Shown one piece after another: positions 8,965 to 17,938 of a stretch of DNA of 38,185 nucleotides. The DNA is from a virus: positions 1-38,185 of IMG/VR virus record IMGVR_UViG_3300025508_000049; one strand, 5' to 3'. The notes beneath the pieces are model-generated. The model was given only the letters and a program-made list of their open reading frames with translations. It searched no databases and was not told the origin of the DNA. How positions within the stretch are numbered: the first letter of the stretch is position 1; the number at the start of each line of letters is the position of its first letter. The position numbers and the translations under genes are program-made.

Positions 8965-11900
8965 TTAACAAGTTCCCTCATATCCTGACCATGCTGTTCC
9001 GTTCCAGTATTTCCAGCTAGCTCCGTCAGAGTAATATCCTGCTGGTGCTAGGAGACCGGTATTATTATAAGCGAATATTTGGTATTCGTTAGCTAGTACC
9101 GTGGACGGTGTAGGGTACGGTGATCCTTCTGTATATGCTGCAAAGATATTTACCGGGTATTGGAATCCACAAGCTTTTTGTGCAGGTTGAAAAGCGTCAT
9201 TATTGTACCCTATATTCTGTACTGCTACTTTAAGTGTTACTGGTGTTGGTATTGATAGGTTTATCTCGCTGCTCTCTAATATACAGGATCCTCCGCTATT
9301 TGCACGAAACTGTATTACATAGACTGGGTAAGGTCCTACTGTTATTAGCCCTATGTCCGGGTAGGCTGCTGCTAGGTCTAAATACTCCGTATATACTGGG
9401 TTAGAGTTTGGTGTTATCCAGGCGCTCCACGGTAAGGCTAAACTATTATCTCTTACTCTAAATTCATAGGACGTACTTGCCTCTGTACCTGTAAATGCAA
9501 AAGGCGGTAGGAAATATCCACCTGTCCCGTCACTTCCGTATGTCATACTTGTTAAACTAGTCCAATTTAAGGTACATTCCCCGAAGGTTACTGTTCTTGT
9601 CTGTGCACAGCTGTTTCTTATAGCATCCCTAACTGTTACAGTTATACTCTCCCCTACTGTGTACCCTGTAAAGGTATGCGTAGTTTCATCATAGATCTGT
9701 ATACCGTTTACTAAGTATTCTATGTTAGTGTTATAAGATGTGTTAAACCATGTTGAAATATCATAAGTGTTGAATGAAGTTACTATAAAGGGTGCTGATG
9801 AGTCAATCTCTAAGTCGCAAGCTACTACTATTACCTCTCTTACTGCGTTGCATCCTACTAATGTTGAATGTGTTGCTGTTACACTATAAGTATCATACTG
9901 TGACCATGATCCTGGTGTTGATTGAGTTGTGAAATCATAAGTAAAGTTCCAGGCTGTTACCGGTACACTTGTACTACCTTGAAAGAATACTGTAATATCG
10001 TATATTTCTGAGATTCCTCCGAATAGTGTGAATAGGTTTGTTTCAGATGTTGATACTAACGGGTCTATGTAGAGTGGTGCGATGTCTACTGATATTGAGC
10101 ATGCGTTTGCAGGCACATCCCTGTAGAATTGAACGTCGTATAGTACGGTAGGGTAGTTAATTTGCTTAAACGGGTTATTCTTATTCAGGTCTCTAGTGCT
10201 TACTTCTATTCGTGATCCTGAAAGTATCCCGTCAAATTTAGCTTCATTATGACTTCTTTCGAAGTATCCTGGTCCTTTATCCCCTACCCACTGTTTGGCA
10301 GCTACAAATCCATAAGGTGTTTGAACTCCCTTTCTAAAGTTTGTTGATGATTCTCCATCTACTGCTCCTGTTCCTACTGATCTAAAACTTCCTGCGTTTG
10401 ACCCTGTTGTGAAGGCAGTATCTATTGAACCTGTGTGAACTGGTAGTGTATATGTCATTGTAGGAGAAACTATTTTACTCCTCTCTAATAAATGTGGTTT
10501 AATTATTATCCCTGTATCTGCAACTGATCTAGCAGGTATAAAATCCCTTACCATTCTAAAGATTACATTATCGAAAAATTTTATTAACCTTACAAAATCC
10601 TTTACATCGTACCTGCTAACATTTTCAAAGACTAAATCTTTATAGTTGTTTAGTGCAAAGTATCCTGATGTTCTTGTTTCTCTAGGGTCCCCAATATAAT
10701 CGTCTATATTAAATGAAGAAGTCGGAAACAGTACTTGTGATTGTGATACTATGTAACTGTCTATATTATCTGTCGGCGAAAAGCCTACTTCAATTCTATG
10801 AAGATCTTGAGTGTATCCACTGCCTTCCTGTACTATCTTAGTGTAGTACGATAACGTATCTCCTACTGCTATACTTCCTGTATTACTTGTTCTAACCTTA
10901 TCTAAAGAACCTGTCCAAGCTTGATCTCCTCCAAAGAAGGGTAGATCGTTTGACGACTGGCCCCCGTATACTTTAATTTTTAATATGTCAGAAGGTATTC
11001 CAAAACATGAAATAAGAGCTCTTAATCCTCTCTCAGTACCTTTTGATTTTAACAGTAGTGGCAGGTTATGGTAAAGTCTCTTATATATTTCTTTTTGATA
11101 ATCGTTTTGTGAAACAGATACTTCTCCTGATACATTTATAGTTGATAGTACTTCGTTACCTGTATCGTAAGAGTTTTTTGTAAAGTACCTAAATAGGTCG
11201 TCTACCGATTTGTTACTTGTATATAGTTTAACTCCAAAGTTTTTTAATAGATCTTCTACAAGATCTTTTGAAACACCTCTATTTAACCTATTATCTGCAT
11301 TATACTTTTCAGACACATTCTTAGTGTATATCCACAAGTTATCAAAATGCTGTGCAACCATATGTACTAATAGTAGATAAGGTTCGTTATCTAAATCCTC
11401 TCTTAAGTAACTTGGGATAGTGTTAGTAAGTATATCATAATTAGAATCATCATATAAAGTAGCTGATTCTACTGCTGTGTTAAACCATAGCTCTGCTACT
11501 GGATTTGATATACTTGCATTAACGTACGGTTTTACAAGATTTGTCTTCGGCCATGAGGTTGAACCATTTTCGTAGTATAGGTGTTTTTCGTAATGGTCAA
11601 AGTTATCTAAAACTCCATTGATTAAATTTTCATAATAATCTCTACTTCCTGATATGCCTGCTGTAGCTGAAGTAGTATTTACCGTATCTAGGTTTAGTTG
11701 GTATGATTCTAATAACTGTACTTTATATTGAAAATTTCTTAATCTTTCCTCTGCTGAAGAGAAGTTAATAAATTCTGAATAGTCTGTATAGTCAATGCTT
11801 AGTGTTGCTCCTTTTTCAGCAAATGCTGATGTTAGTTCTCTGTTTGAATTATTTACAGGGAAGCTAAAAAGTTCGTTGTAGTTAAAATATCCTGTTGATT

Positions 11901-12657
11901 CTGCTGTCTGTTCATCAACATCTATCTCAAAGTTAGGCCCTTTTATAGTGGGCGGTGTAATTACTTCAGGGATTATTTCTGTTGTTACTTGAAATGCTAT
12001 TGCATCAGAAATATTTTCTACAAGTGTTACGCTATCTTTAAGGCTTGTATTATTAGGAAGAGGTTCGTATAGTTTTACATCTATTGCTACTTTTCCGTTA
12101 ACAGTCTCTGTCTTAATGTTAATTGCTGAACTTGCTAAATCTACCCTGTTGTATAGGTAGAATTCAGTTATATACGCACTTGAAAGTATTTTACTTTGTA
12201 CTTCTCCTGTAGTCTTTAATATAAAGTCGTCGGTAAGTTTTGTCGATAATAGCCTCACCTCTGTTCTATCAGGTGATATTGATTCAATGTAGAATAAGTT
12301 ATCTTGGTTTAAATCAGAATATAAGTTATTGTAAAATTTGTAAAGTATCTTTATATCTGTTCCTGCATACCCGTATGAGATAAGGTCTTTTTCAGGATCA
12401 ATATCGATAGCTACTGCTCCATCTTTACCGGCAGAAGCACCATCTAAACTTATAGTGTAGTTTTTATAGTTACTATCTGAGTATAATTTTAGATCGTCTA
12501 TTGATAGAAAAGTAATTTCTACAAAGTTTTCAGAAGGATTAAATAGAGCATTTACAGAGAAAGATTCTACTAGGTTAGAATCCTCTGTTGTTAGAAACTG
12601 GCTACTTTCTAGTGTAGTTGCTTCTATTTTATTTATATTATATTTTAGTTTAGCCAT
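8965..12657 (-). CDS. very large baseplate/tail protein with gpI-like core and adhesin-like tail
   Basis: At 1230 aa this is the largest protein in the window. Residues ~520-562 read as IYKRLYHNLPLLLKSKGTER, then GLRALISCFGIP. That resembles the core of P2 gpI / tail protein I, which links the baseplate to fibres and has L-L-P-x-L, G-T-x-x-x-L-R-A-L and F-G-I. The helical stretch at 415-500 precedes it. After about residue 840 the protein changes to Cys-containing beta modules (segments ending VVACDLEID, TFGECTLNW, GGSCILESS) and ends SGYEGTC, like secreted Bacteroidota adhesin domains. The ATG at 12657 overlaps the upstream gene by 8 bp, suggesting translational coupling. The gpI resemblance is motif-level only. 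Confidence 0.75.
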   Translation of the reverse strand: MAKLKYNINKIEATTLESSQFLTTEDSNLVESFSVNALFNPSENFVEITFLSIDDLKLYSDSNYKNYTISLDGASAGKDGAVAIDIDPEKDLISYGYAGTDIKILYKFYNNLYSDLNQDNLFYIESISPDRTEVRLLSTKLTDDFILKTTGEVQSKILSSAYITEFYLYNRVDLASSAINIKTETVNGKVAIDVKLYEPLPNNTSLKDSVTLVENISDAIAFQVTTEIIPEVITPPTIKGPNFEIDVDEQTAESTGYFNYNELFSFPVNNSNRELTSAFAEKGATLSIDYTDYSEFINFSSAEERLRNFQYKVQLLESYQLNLDTVNTTSATAGISGSRDYYENLINGVLDNFDHYEKHLYYENGSTSWPKTNLVKPYVNASISNPVAELWFNTAVESATLYDDSNYDILTNTIPSYLREDLDNEPYLLLVHMVAQHFDNLWIYTKNVSEKYNADNRLNRGVSKDLVEDLLKNFGVKLYTSNKSVDDLFRYFTKNSYDTGNEVLSTINVSGEVSVSQNDYQKEIYKRLYHNLPLLLKSKGTERGLRALISCFGIPSDILKIKVYGGQSSNDLPFFGGDQAWTGSLDKVRTSNTGSIAVGDTLSYYTKIVQEGSGYTQDLHRIEVGFSPTDNIDSYIVSQSQVLFPTSSFNIDDYIGDPRETRTSGYFALNNYKDLVFENVSRYDVKDFVRLIKFFDNVIFRMVRDFIPARSVADTGIIIKPHLLERSKIVSPTMTYTLPVHTGSIDTAFTTGSNAGSFRSVGTGAVDGESSTNFRKGVQTPYGFVAAKQWVGDKGPGYFERSHNEAKFDGILSGSRIEVSTRDLNKNNPFKQINYPTVLYDVQFYRDVPANACSISVDIAPLYIDPLVSTSETNLFTLFGGISEIYDITVFFQGSTSVPVTAWNFTYDFTTQSTPGSWSQYDTYSVTATHSTLVGCNAVREVIVVACDLEIDSSAPFIVTSFNTYDISTWFNTSYNTNIEYLVNGIQIYDETTHTFTGYTVGESITVTVRDAIRNSCAQTRTVTFGECTLNWTSLTSMTYGSDGTGGYFLPPFAFTGTEASTSYEFRVRDNSLALPWSAWITPNSNPVYTEYLDLAAAYPDIGLITVGPYPVYVIQFRANSGGSCILESSEINLSIPTPVTLKVAVQNIGYNNDAFQPAQKACGFQYPVNIFAAYTEGSPYPTPSTVLANEYQIFAYNNTGLLAPAGYYSDGASWKYWNGTAWSGYEGTC

Positions 12658-12985
12658 TTGTTTCTAAATCGAATATTTGTTGATTTGCATCTAATAACTG
12701 TGCTCTCAGCTGTGCGATTTCATCTAATAGCGGTTGTAAATCTTCACTAGTGTTTTCTAAGTTAGTTAATTCACTACTTCTTTTTAGTATGTACTGGTGT
12801 GAATTTATATCTCCTTCTGCTGGTATGTTGTAAAAGAGTTTGTCATATAGTCTAAATAGTTCCTCTACTGTATCGTTATCTTGTACAGGTGTTGGATCTA
12901 CGAAGGTTGTAAAATCATTATTAACAACTGTGTCAAATTGATCTTTAATATAGACAGTTTTCGATATTCTAACTTCATTACCCAT
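12650..12985 (-). CDS. small coiled-coil tail protein
   Basis: This 111-aa protein overlaps both neighbours by 8 bp (12650-12657 and 12978-12985), so it is translated within one coupled tail operon. The N-terminal ~45 residues are beta-like. Residues ~75-108 (EDLQPLLDEIAQLRAQLLDA, then NQQIFDLE) form a clear heptad coiled coil with Leu/Ile at a/d positions. It resembles small connector or oligomerisation proteins next to large baseplate proteins, but I do not recognise a family. Confidence 0.65.
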   Translation of the reverse strand: MGNEVRISKTVYIKDQFDTVVNNDFTTFVDPTPVQDNDTVEELFRLYDKLFYNIPAEGDINSHQYILKRSSELTNLENTSEDLQPLLDEIAQLRAQLLDANQQIFDLETNG

Positions 12986-14102
12986 TTCTTACCACTTTAA
13001 ATATGTTCTCATTATCTACGACAATGTCACTACCGTCTAACTCTGTTTTAATTAATATACGATAATATCTCTCAGGTTGCAACCCTCCCATATAAATATC
13101 GAAGTATGATCCGTTTGAATCACAACTAATTTTTGTAAAGTCTGTATCGAAGTCAACTATCATCTCTTCTGTATTCTCATCTCTTATTCCCCAATACGAT
13201 GCTTCGGGTAGAGCATAATTTGTTAAGTATATTGATGATGTAGTAAATGTTCTTGTAGGATATTTAGGTTTAGCTGTTAACTTGAACCTCTGTTTTCCTT
13301 CGTCTTGATACCTTCCTCTATTGTTTTTTATGCCAATTGTTGAGATGTCTGTAGAAAGTACAGATAAGCTTCCTGTTATGTACGAAGCATCGTCCCATTT
13401 AAATTCTAAGAAAGGAGGGTATATTGTATTAGTATCTCTACTAAAGTACTTTAACCTTATTGAAGCGCTTGTATAGGCTTCATATCCATTCTCTAACTTT
13501 ACAATAAATCCTTTGTTAGATAACGAACCTGAATACATTTGCTTAATTGCTGCAGTAACATTTATGTCAACATCGTGAGTAGAGTTAAGTTTATGATTCT
13601 GTACGAACTCCATTGATTCTCCGTTTGAAGATGTATACCATGTTGCTCCTCCGACTTTTCCGTTTATCCAAGAAGATGTAACATCTGCAATAACAGATCC
13701 TGATACTTGCCAAGGATTTCCTTCTCCGAATTGAATATACTCCCAACTCACTCCTGTAATACTAGGTATAATATCGTCAAATTTACCTACTCCGTTATCC
13801 CATTCAACTGCTCCTGCAATGTATATAGGGTAAGCATACAGGTTATATTCTATAGGAAGCTCACTTGCTTCAGCTAAGTACATATGGTAACTCGAACTAA
13901 AGTTTGTACTACCTATGATGTTATTAATTACATCAGCTATATCTTCGTCAGCAAACTTAGTAAGAATACGGTTTGTTTCTCCAAAATCACTACTCTTTGG
14001 GTAACCTCCAATCTCTATAATTTCATCGTTACCTGCATTACCTGTTGATTGTTCAGTAAAGATAAATGTATCTTTTTCCGGGAATATTCTATATACTGCC
14101 AT
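12978..14102 (-). CDS. DNRLRE-like beta-sandwich virion protein
   Basis: This 374-aa protein has features of the DNRLRE family: IFPEKDTFIFTEQS with repeated aspartates at the start, RILTKF near residue 45, YNLYAYPI and WDNGVGKFDD near 95, and a V-D-I-N-V-T-A-A-I-K-Q-M-Y-S-G segment near 185. The S-I-R-L-K-Y-F-S-R-D and PPFLEFKW near 220-240 also fit. DNRLRE modules are found in secreted and cell-surface proteins; in phages they occur in tail-associated adhesion proteins. The C-terminal third looks like a separate beta domain. The start at 14102 follows the 90-aa gene by 8 bp. The family call is moderate and the tail role comes from context. Confidence 0.65.
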   Translation of the reverse strand: MAVYRIFPEKDTFIFTEQSTGNAGNDEIIEIGGYPKSSDFGETNRILTKFADEDIADVINNIIGSTNFSSSYHMYLAEASELPIEYNLYAYPIYIAGAVEWDNGVGKFDDIIPSITGVSWEYIQFGEGNPWQVSGSVIADVTSSWINGKVGGATWYTSSNGESMEFVQNHKLNSTHDVDINVTAAIKQMYSGSLSNKGFIVKLENGYEAYTSASIRLKYFSRDTNTIYPPFLEFKWDDASYITGSLSVLSTDISTIGIKNNRGRYQDEGKQRFKLTAKPKYPTRTFTTSSIYLTNYALPEASYWGIRDENTEEMIVDFDTDFTKISCDSNGSYFDIYMGGLQPERYYRILIKTELDGSDIVVDNENIFKVVRNG

Positions 14103-14110
14103 TTGTTTTT

Positions 14111-14383
14111 TTATCTACTTAAGTATTTTGAAATTTCAGTTGCCATCTTAGTACAATTATCACGACTCATTCTATAAGTCCCTCTACTAAAAGTATCAGA
14201 TAGTTGTTCTATTAATTCCTCTAACTCCATACCCTTAAACGAAGTATTAGCGAATTCGTATACGCCTCTTCCACCTAGGTATACATCGTACATTTGACAC
14301 TTACCATCAGGACATCTTGCATCTTCTTTAGGTTTAATTTCAAATGGAGAGTTACTTTCTTTTATAATGTTAACTAGTTTCAT
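14111..14383 (-). CDS. small conserved protein in the tail operon, function unknown
   Basis: This 90-aa protein starts MKLVNIIKESNSPFEIKPKE. It has two cysteines in ARCPDGKCQM (C-x4-C), a central MYDVYLGGRGVYEF segment and a helical C-terminus (MELEELIEQLSDTF, then MATEISKYLSR). The size and charge differ from its structural neighbours and suggest a soluble helper rather than a fibre. It lies between the wedge gene and the DNRLRE-like gene. No family is recognised. Confidence 0.6.
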   Translation of the reverse strand: MKLVNIIKESNSPFEIKPKEDARCPDGKCQMYDVYLGGRGVYEFANTSFKGMELEELIEQLSDTFSRGTYRMSRDNCTKMATEISKYLSR

Positions 14384-14409
14384 ATTTACTTTAGTATTAT
14401 TTTAATTTA

Positions 14410-16233
14410 TTATAGAGTTGTAGTACGACCTTTTATATCTATATCTGGGTGTTTAACTTCGAATATCATTATATCATAGGAAGGGTAAACTATATTATTT
14501 CTAGTTGCTCCTTCAATATCGTATGCGTATGTTGAGTAATTACCTCCTTGTTTATTTACGATTTCTACTTTCTGTACTGTCTGTACTCCTGTAACTCTGT
14601 CAAGCAAACTATATATTGCAGATAAATTAACTGGTTGGTTAATGCTCCATTTGTTTATTGCAAAATAATCTTTTAACGTATTTGTACAAGCTAATAAAAC
14701 ATCTCTACTGTTGTAGTTAGGTCTTACTAGTATATCAAAATTTACTCCAATATTTACAACAAAAGCATCTTTTATGTTTATTGAATCTGTTAAGAGCATA
14801 TATTGTGATAGGTATGTCTTTAGGTTCTGTTTAAGGTTTCTTGTGGCTACAAGTAAGTTGCTATTATTATCATAAGCTAATACATATAGTGAAAGTGCAA
14901 GCGGGTTACTATCCACTATGTTATCCGTAGTTGAACTGTCGCTATTCAATTCATCTTGAGTAATGAATACCTTACCTACTGTCCCGTATTTTGGCGGGAG
15001 AGACATAGCTCTAACTGTATAATCTTGTAGTGTAACTGCTCTTCCTTGCTCTGAAAATGCTCTCATTGCATTCTGCCTCAGCTCTTCTACTGTATCTCCA
15101 TCTTTTCCTCCTATAGCTGCTTTAGGGTTATTGAAAGCTAATGTACTTTGGTAAGTAGTGTCTACGGCTGTTGAAGTTGCTGTATACTGTGTTAATGTGT
15201 TTGCAGGTACGTTTGAAGATATTCCACCTCCTTTTAAGTACCTGATTGTTAAAGTGGTATTAGAAGGAGCTAATCCGTATGTCTGTGTATATAGGAAGTT
15301 TGAAGGATCGTAAGCAATACTTAAAGTACTTATACCTTGATTTGTTCCCATTCCAACATTTGTAGGATCAGGTGTAAATGTTGAATCGTCTGTTCCCGTT
15401 ACTCCTGCTCCAAATTGAACTTCTAATTGCCCTTCCGAATTGAATCTTGTAACAAATCTTCTTGGAACTTTCTGTAAATTCATAAGATGAGGTACACTAT
15501 TTGCATCGTATTCTGAATTAGATTCGTTTACATATATTGTCTCTTGTCCTAGAAAAGGAACTTCGTACCATATGTTATCGTTTTCATCTACTATATCTAA
15601 AATCCCAATAATATCGGTATCGTCAATAACTACCGTTGTATACTTTTCTGCATTAGTGAATATCGATGTAGTTGTTTTAACTTCTCCTGAGAATGCTTTT
15701 GTATATTTCTTAAGTAGGAATTCTACTGGTAATCCTGTACCTGAATCTATTGAATAGATTGTTATGTCTGTAGGATCGTATGAACTAGAGTAATTAAAGT
15801 CTACTTTCTTATCTATTAGGAAAGGTATATTTCCTGCTGAATCTGAATTTATTACTGTATTCTCCGATACTGTCAAGGCTTGGTCAAAGTTTGGTTCACT
15901 ATCTGATGCATTAGCACTCACTCGTTGAGTTACTTCTACATCTACTTCTGATACTGTCGTAACTCTTGGACGGTATCCCATCATATAAGCTAAGTTATAT
16001 AAATTTCCTGGCTCTTTTGCGTACTGTACAAATGTCTCTTGTAACTGTATATCTTGGTAAAAGGATAATATGTCCCCTACATATGCTGCCATTTCTATGA
16101 ACATAGTCCCAGGAGCGGTAGGAGAGAAGTCGTTATAAGTATCGGGGAAATAGTTCTTAGCGTACTCTGTCAGTTGATTTTTAAAATCACCGAACTCCCT
16201 GTTTACGTATTTTATATTTCTATCTTGAGCCAT
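14410..16233 (-). CDS. gp6: baseplate wedge protein, T4 gp6 / J-like
   Basis: This 607-aa protein matches the expected size of T4 gp6 (about 660 aa). The N-terminus shows the typical wedge signature NREFGDFKNQLTEYAKNYFP, then S-P-T-A-P-G-T-M-F-I-E-M-A-A-Y-V-G-D (residues 38-54). A baseplate-J-like region follows at ~365-440, with GGKDGDTVEELRQNAMRAFS and GRAVTLQDYTVRAMSLP. Gp6 forms the inner ring of the baseplate, joins neighbouring wedges and contacts gp25 and gp53. Here the gp25-like gene lies immediately upstream, with ATG and stop sharing base 16233, which supports the call. The C-terminus (~490-600) is the usual mixed alpha/beta part. Confidence 0.88.
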   Translation of the reverse strand: MAQDRNIKYVNREFGDFKNQLTEYAKNYFPDTYNDFSPTAPGTMFIEMAAYVGDILSFYQDIQLQETFVQYAKEPGNLYNLAYMMGYRPRVTTVSEVDVEVTQRVSANASDSEPNFDQALTVSENTVINSDSAGNIPFLIDKKVDFNYSSSYDPTDITIYSIDSGTGLPVEFLLKKYTKAFSGEVKTTTSIFTNAEKYTTVVIDDTDIIGILDIVDENDNIWYEVPFLGQETIYVNESNSEYDANSVPHLMNLQKVPRRFVTRFNSEGQLEVQFGAGVTGTDDSTFTPDPTNVGMGTNQGISTLSIAYDPSNFLYTQTYGLAPSNTTLTIRYLKGGGISSNVPANTLTQYTATSTAVDTTYQSTLAFNNPKAAIGGKDGDTVEELRQNAMRAFSEQGRAVTLQDYTVRAMSLPPKYGTVGKVFITQDELNSDSSTTDNIVDSNPLALSLYVLAYDNNSNLLVATRNLKQNLKTYLSQYMLLTDSINIKDAFVVNIGVNFDILVRPNYNSRDVLLACTNTLKDYFAINKWSINQPVNLSAIYSLLDRVTGVQTVQKVEIVNKQGGNYSTYAYDIEGATRNNIVYPSYDIMIFEVKHPDIDIKGRTTTL

Positions 16234-16643
16234 TATTGTTCAAAGTTTATTACTAATTCATCCTCTATGTTTGTGTCTGAGATAGAGTATCTCATTAATA
16301 AAACTACTGTATTATTATCAGGTGTTGCTTGAACTTCTAATACACTTGGTACAACTCTAGGAAAATATAAATCCAATCCTTGTTTTACTACATTTTTAAT
16401 ATCGTCAATCTTATCTTCTGTAATATTCTCAAAGAGAAGATTCCTTAACGGGGTTCCAAAAGTTGGATTTAAGTATCTTTCACCTAATCCTGTTAAAAAG
16501 TAATTAACCAAGTTGTACTTAACTGCATCTTTAGATTCATAGGTAGAATTAAATACCGCAGCTCCTGAAAAGGGGAGCGATACTCCTATTGCTTTTCTAG
16601 GCTGTAGATCTAGAGGATTAATTTTCTTAACTTCGTAGGCCAT
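16233..16643 (-). CDS. gp25: baseplate wedge protein, W/gp25-like
   Basis: This 136-aa protein is the size of T4 gp25 (132 aa). Visible family features are L-N-P-T-F-G-T-P-L-R-N-L-L-F-E (residues 58-72), a following acidic helix, and FPRV at 94-97 in place of the E-P-R-V knob that binds the sheath/tube initiation complex. In the gp25 family, glutamate of EPR is usually conserved; here it is Phe. The protein nucleates sheath assembly at the wedge. The stop overlaps the gp6-like ATG, a tightly coupled order seen in many myoviruses. Confidence 0.88.
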   Translation of the reverse strand: MAYEVKKINPLDLQPRKAIGVSLPFSGAAVFNSTYESKDAVKYNLVNYFLTGLGERYLNPTFGTPLRNLLFENITEDKIDDIKNVVKQGLDLYFPRVVPSVLEVQATPDNNTVVLLMRYSISDTNIEDELVINFEQ

Positions 16644-16646
16644 GTC

Positions 16647-17117
16647 TTATATTTTACCTTTTTCTTTATCTTTTTCTAAAATAGCACTGTTAATTGATTT
16701 AGCTTTTTTCATAAAATCAAATTGATTTAAGTCTAATCCTGGCTGTGGACCTTGTGCTGTCATTACTTGTGGGGATAATCCCATTTCGTTTACCATTTGA
16801 GAGGCCATATTAGGTCTCTGGTAAGTTTGTGCTATTGAGCTATCTCCTGAAGCTACTTGCTTAAAATCCCCTTGGCTCATTGAAGCTTTAGTTTCTGCTA
16901 ATAGCTGTGTTAGTGTATCACCCTGTACTGTATTACCTGTTCCCGGTACTGTCGGTGTTTTGGCGTAATAGCTTACGTCCTTACCTGGCGATACTCTTTC
17001 ATTTACTACTGGAGTGCTTGCTACATTAATTGCTTCTGTAAGCATATCTTGTAACTCCTCCTTAATAGCTGCTTTTACTTCTTCTCGAATGACTTTTCTT
17101 AATACGTCTAGTTTCAT
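16647..17117 (-). CDS. conserved small protein at the head of the wedge operon
   Basis: This 156-aa protein has an amphipathic helical N-terminus (MKLDVLRKVIREEVKAAIKE, then ELQDMLTEAIN) and a low-complexity middle (residues ~40-130) rich in Thr, Gln and Pro. It ends in a basic helix with KDKEKGKI. Similar short proteins with an I-R-E-E-V-x-x-A-I-K-E-E-L opening occur next to wedge genes in aquatic T4-like phages; their role is not established. It is the first gene after the CTATTTATA motif at 17124-17132 and is likely translated from the start of a late transcript. Confidence 0.65.
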   Translation of the reverse strand: MKLDVLRKVIREEVKAAIKEELQDMLTEAINVASTPVVNERVSPGKDVSYYAKTPTVPGTGNTVQGDTLTQLLAETKASMSQGDFKQVASGDSSIAQTYQRPNMASQMVNEMGLSPQVMTAQGPQPGLDLNQFDFMKKAKSINSAILEKDKEKGKI

Positions 17118-17123
17118 CTTAAT

Positions 17124-17132
17124 TATAAATAG
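17124..17132 (-). promoter_or_regulatory. candidate late promoter motif CTATTTATA
   Basis: The coding strand reads ACAACTATTTATAATTAAG, 7 bp before the ATG at 17117 and inside the 20-bp gap after the 266-aa gene. It shares CTATTTATA and the following ATTA/ATAA with the motifs at 3163 and 19497. The close spacing would give a very short leader if it is a promoter; alternatively it could be a translation-enhancing A/T box. Confidence 0.38.
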
Positions 17133-17137
17133 TTGTG

Positions 17138-17938
17138 TTATGGAAGTTGGTTGTCTATTCTGAATTTTAATTCATCTAATAGAATTTTGGTGCTTGAACT
17201 AAATGAGGACTGTCCTTGTAATACTATAATCCCTATGTTATCTTTAGCTACTGCTATTCTTCTAGGTACTGTAGATTTTATAGACTTATCCTCTATTATC
17301 TCTAAAGTATAGTCTCTTCCACTTTTAGACCTATACTTATAACTCTCATCTGGTGTTCCTTCGGAACCTGTATTTTCTCTTGGCTGTGCTTGATTTAATA
17401 AAGCTAACAGCTCATCCGGGTTATCTAACTCTTCGATGCACCCTATTAGTTTAACATCAACTGACTGTAAAACTGTTCTTATGTTTAACAGGCTGGGCTC
17501 TATTCCCGATACTAGTCCGTTCACAGATTTTACGTCATCCTCCAAGGCTTCCAGTAGTTTTTCAACTTTCCTTAACCTTCCTGCTAGTGTTGTCGTCTTA
17601 CCTAAACTAACTCCCCTACCCCCGGGATGAAAGATTATTGCGGTTGGGATTGGATTTTTAAGTAGTAATTTTCTTAATATTTTAGCTGCCCTTATCGGTA
17701 CTAGTAGCTGGTTTGTCAGTTTTTTAAACCTACCTGTTGTTTTTTCAAACTGGTTGATAGCATCAAGTAGATTGTTTCTAAGATCAATTATACCCTTCAA
17801 CTCTTTTTGAACAGGGCATGAATTTGCGAACTTATTTAACATACTCAGAGCCTCGGACTGTATACGAGCTTCTAATTCTCCCTGTATCCTACCTACTTGG
17901 GTTGCTACTATTTTCGACAAACTAGACTGTATTGACAT
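17138..17938 (-). CDS. helical tail/baseplate protein of unknown role
   Basis: The first ~170 residues of this 266-aa protein are helical, with heptads around 110-165 (RLRKVEKLLEALEDDVKSVN). A Gly/Arg-rich FHPGGRGVSLG near 103 breaks the helices. The C-terminal ~65 residues form a separate small domain, with Y-K-Y-R-S-K-S-G-R-D-Y-T-L-E-I, VPRRIAVAKDN and FSSSTKILLDELKFRI. I recall this C-terminal pattern from virion clusters of aquatic T4-like phages, without an assigned function. The start shares base 17938 with the stop of the spike gene. A baseplate hub or tail-tube-connector role is possible but not shown. Confidence 0.62.
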   Translation of the reverse strand: MSIQSSLSKIVATQVGRIQGELEARIQSEALSMLNKFANSCPVQKELKGIIDLRNNLLDAINQFEKTTGRFKKLTNQLLVPIRAAKILRKLLLKNPIPTAIIFHPGGRGVSLGKTTTLAGRLRKVEKLLEALEDDVKSVNGLVSGIEPSLLNIRTVLQSVDVKLIGCIEELDNPDELLALLNQAQPRENTGSEGTPDESYKYRSKSGRDYTLEIIEDKSIKSTVPRRIAVAKDNIGIIVLQGQSSFSSSTKILLDELKFRIDNQLP

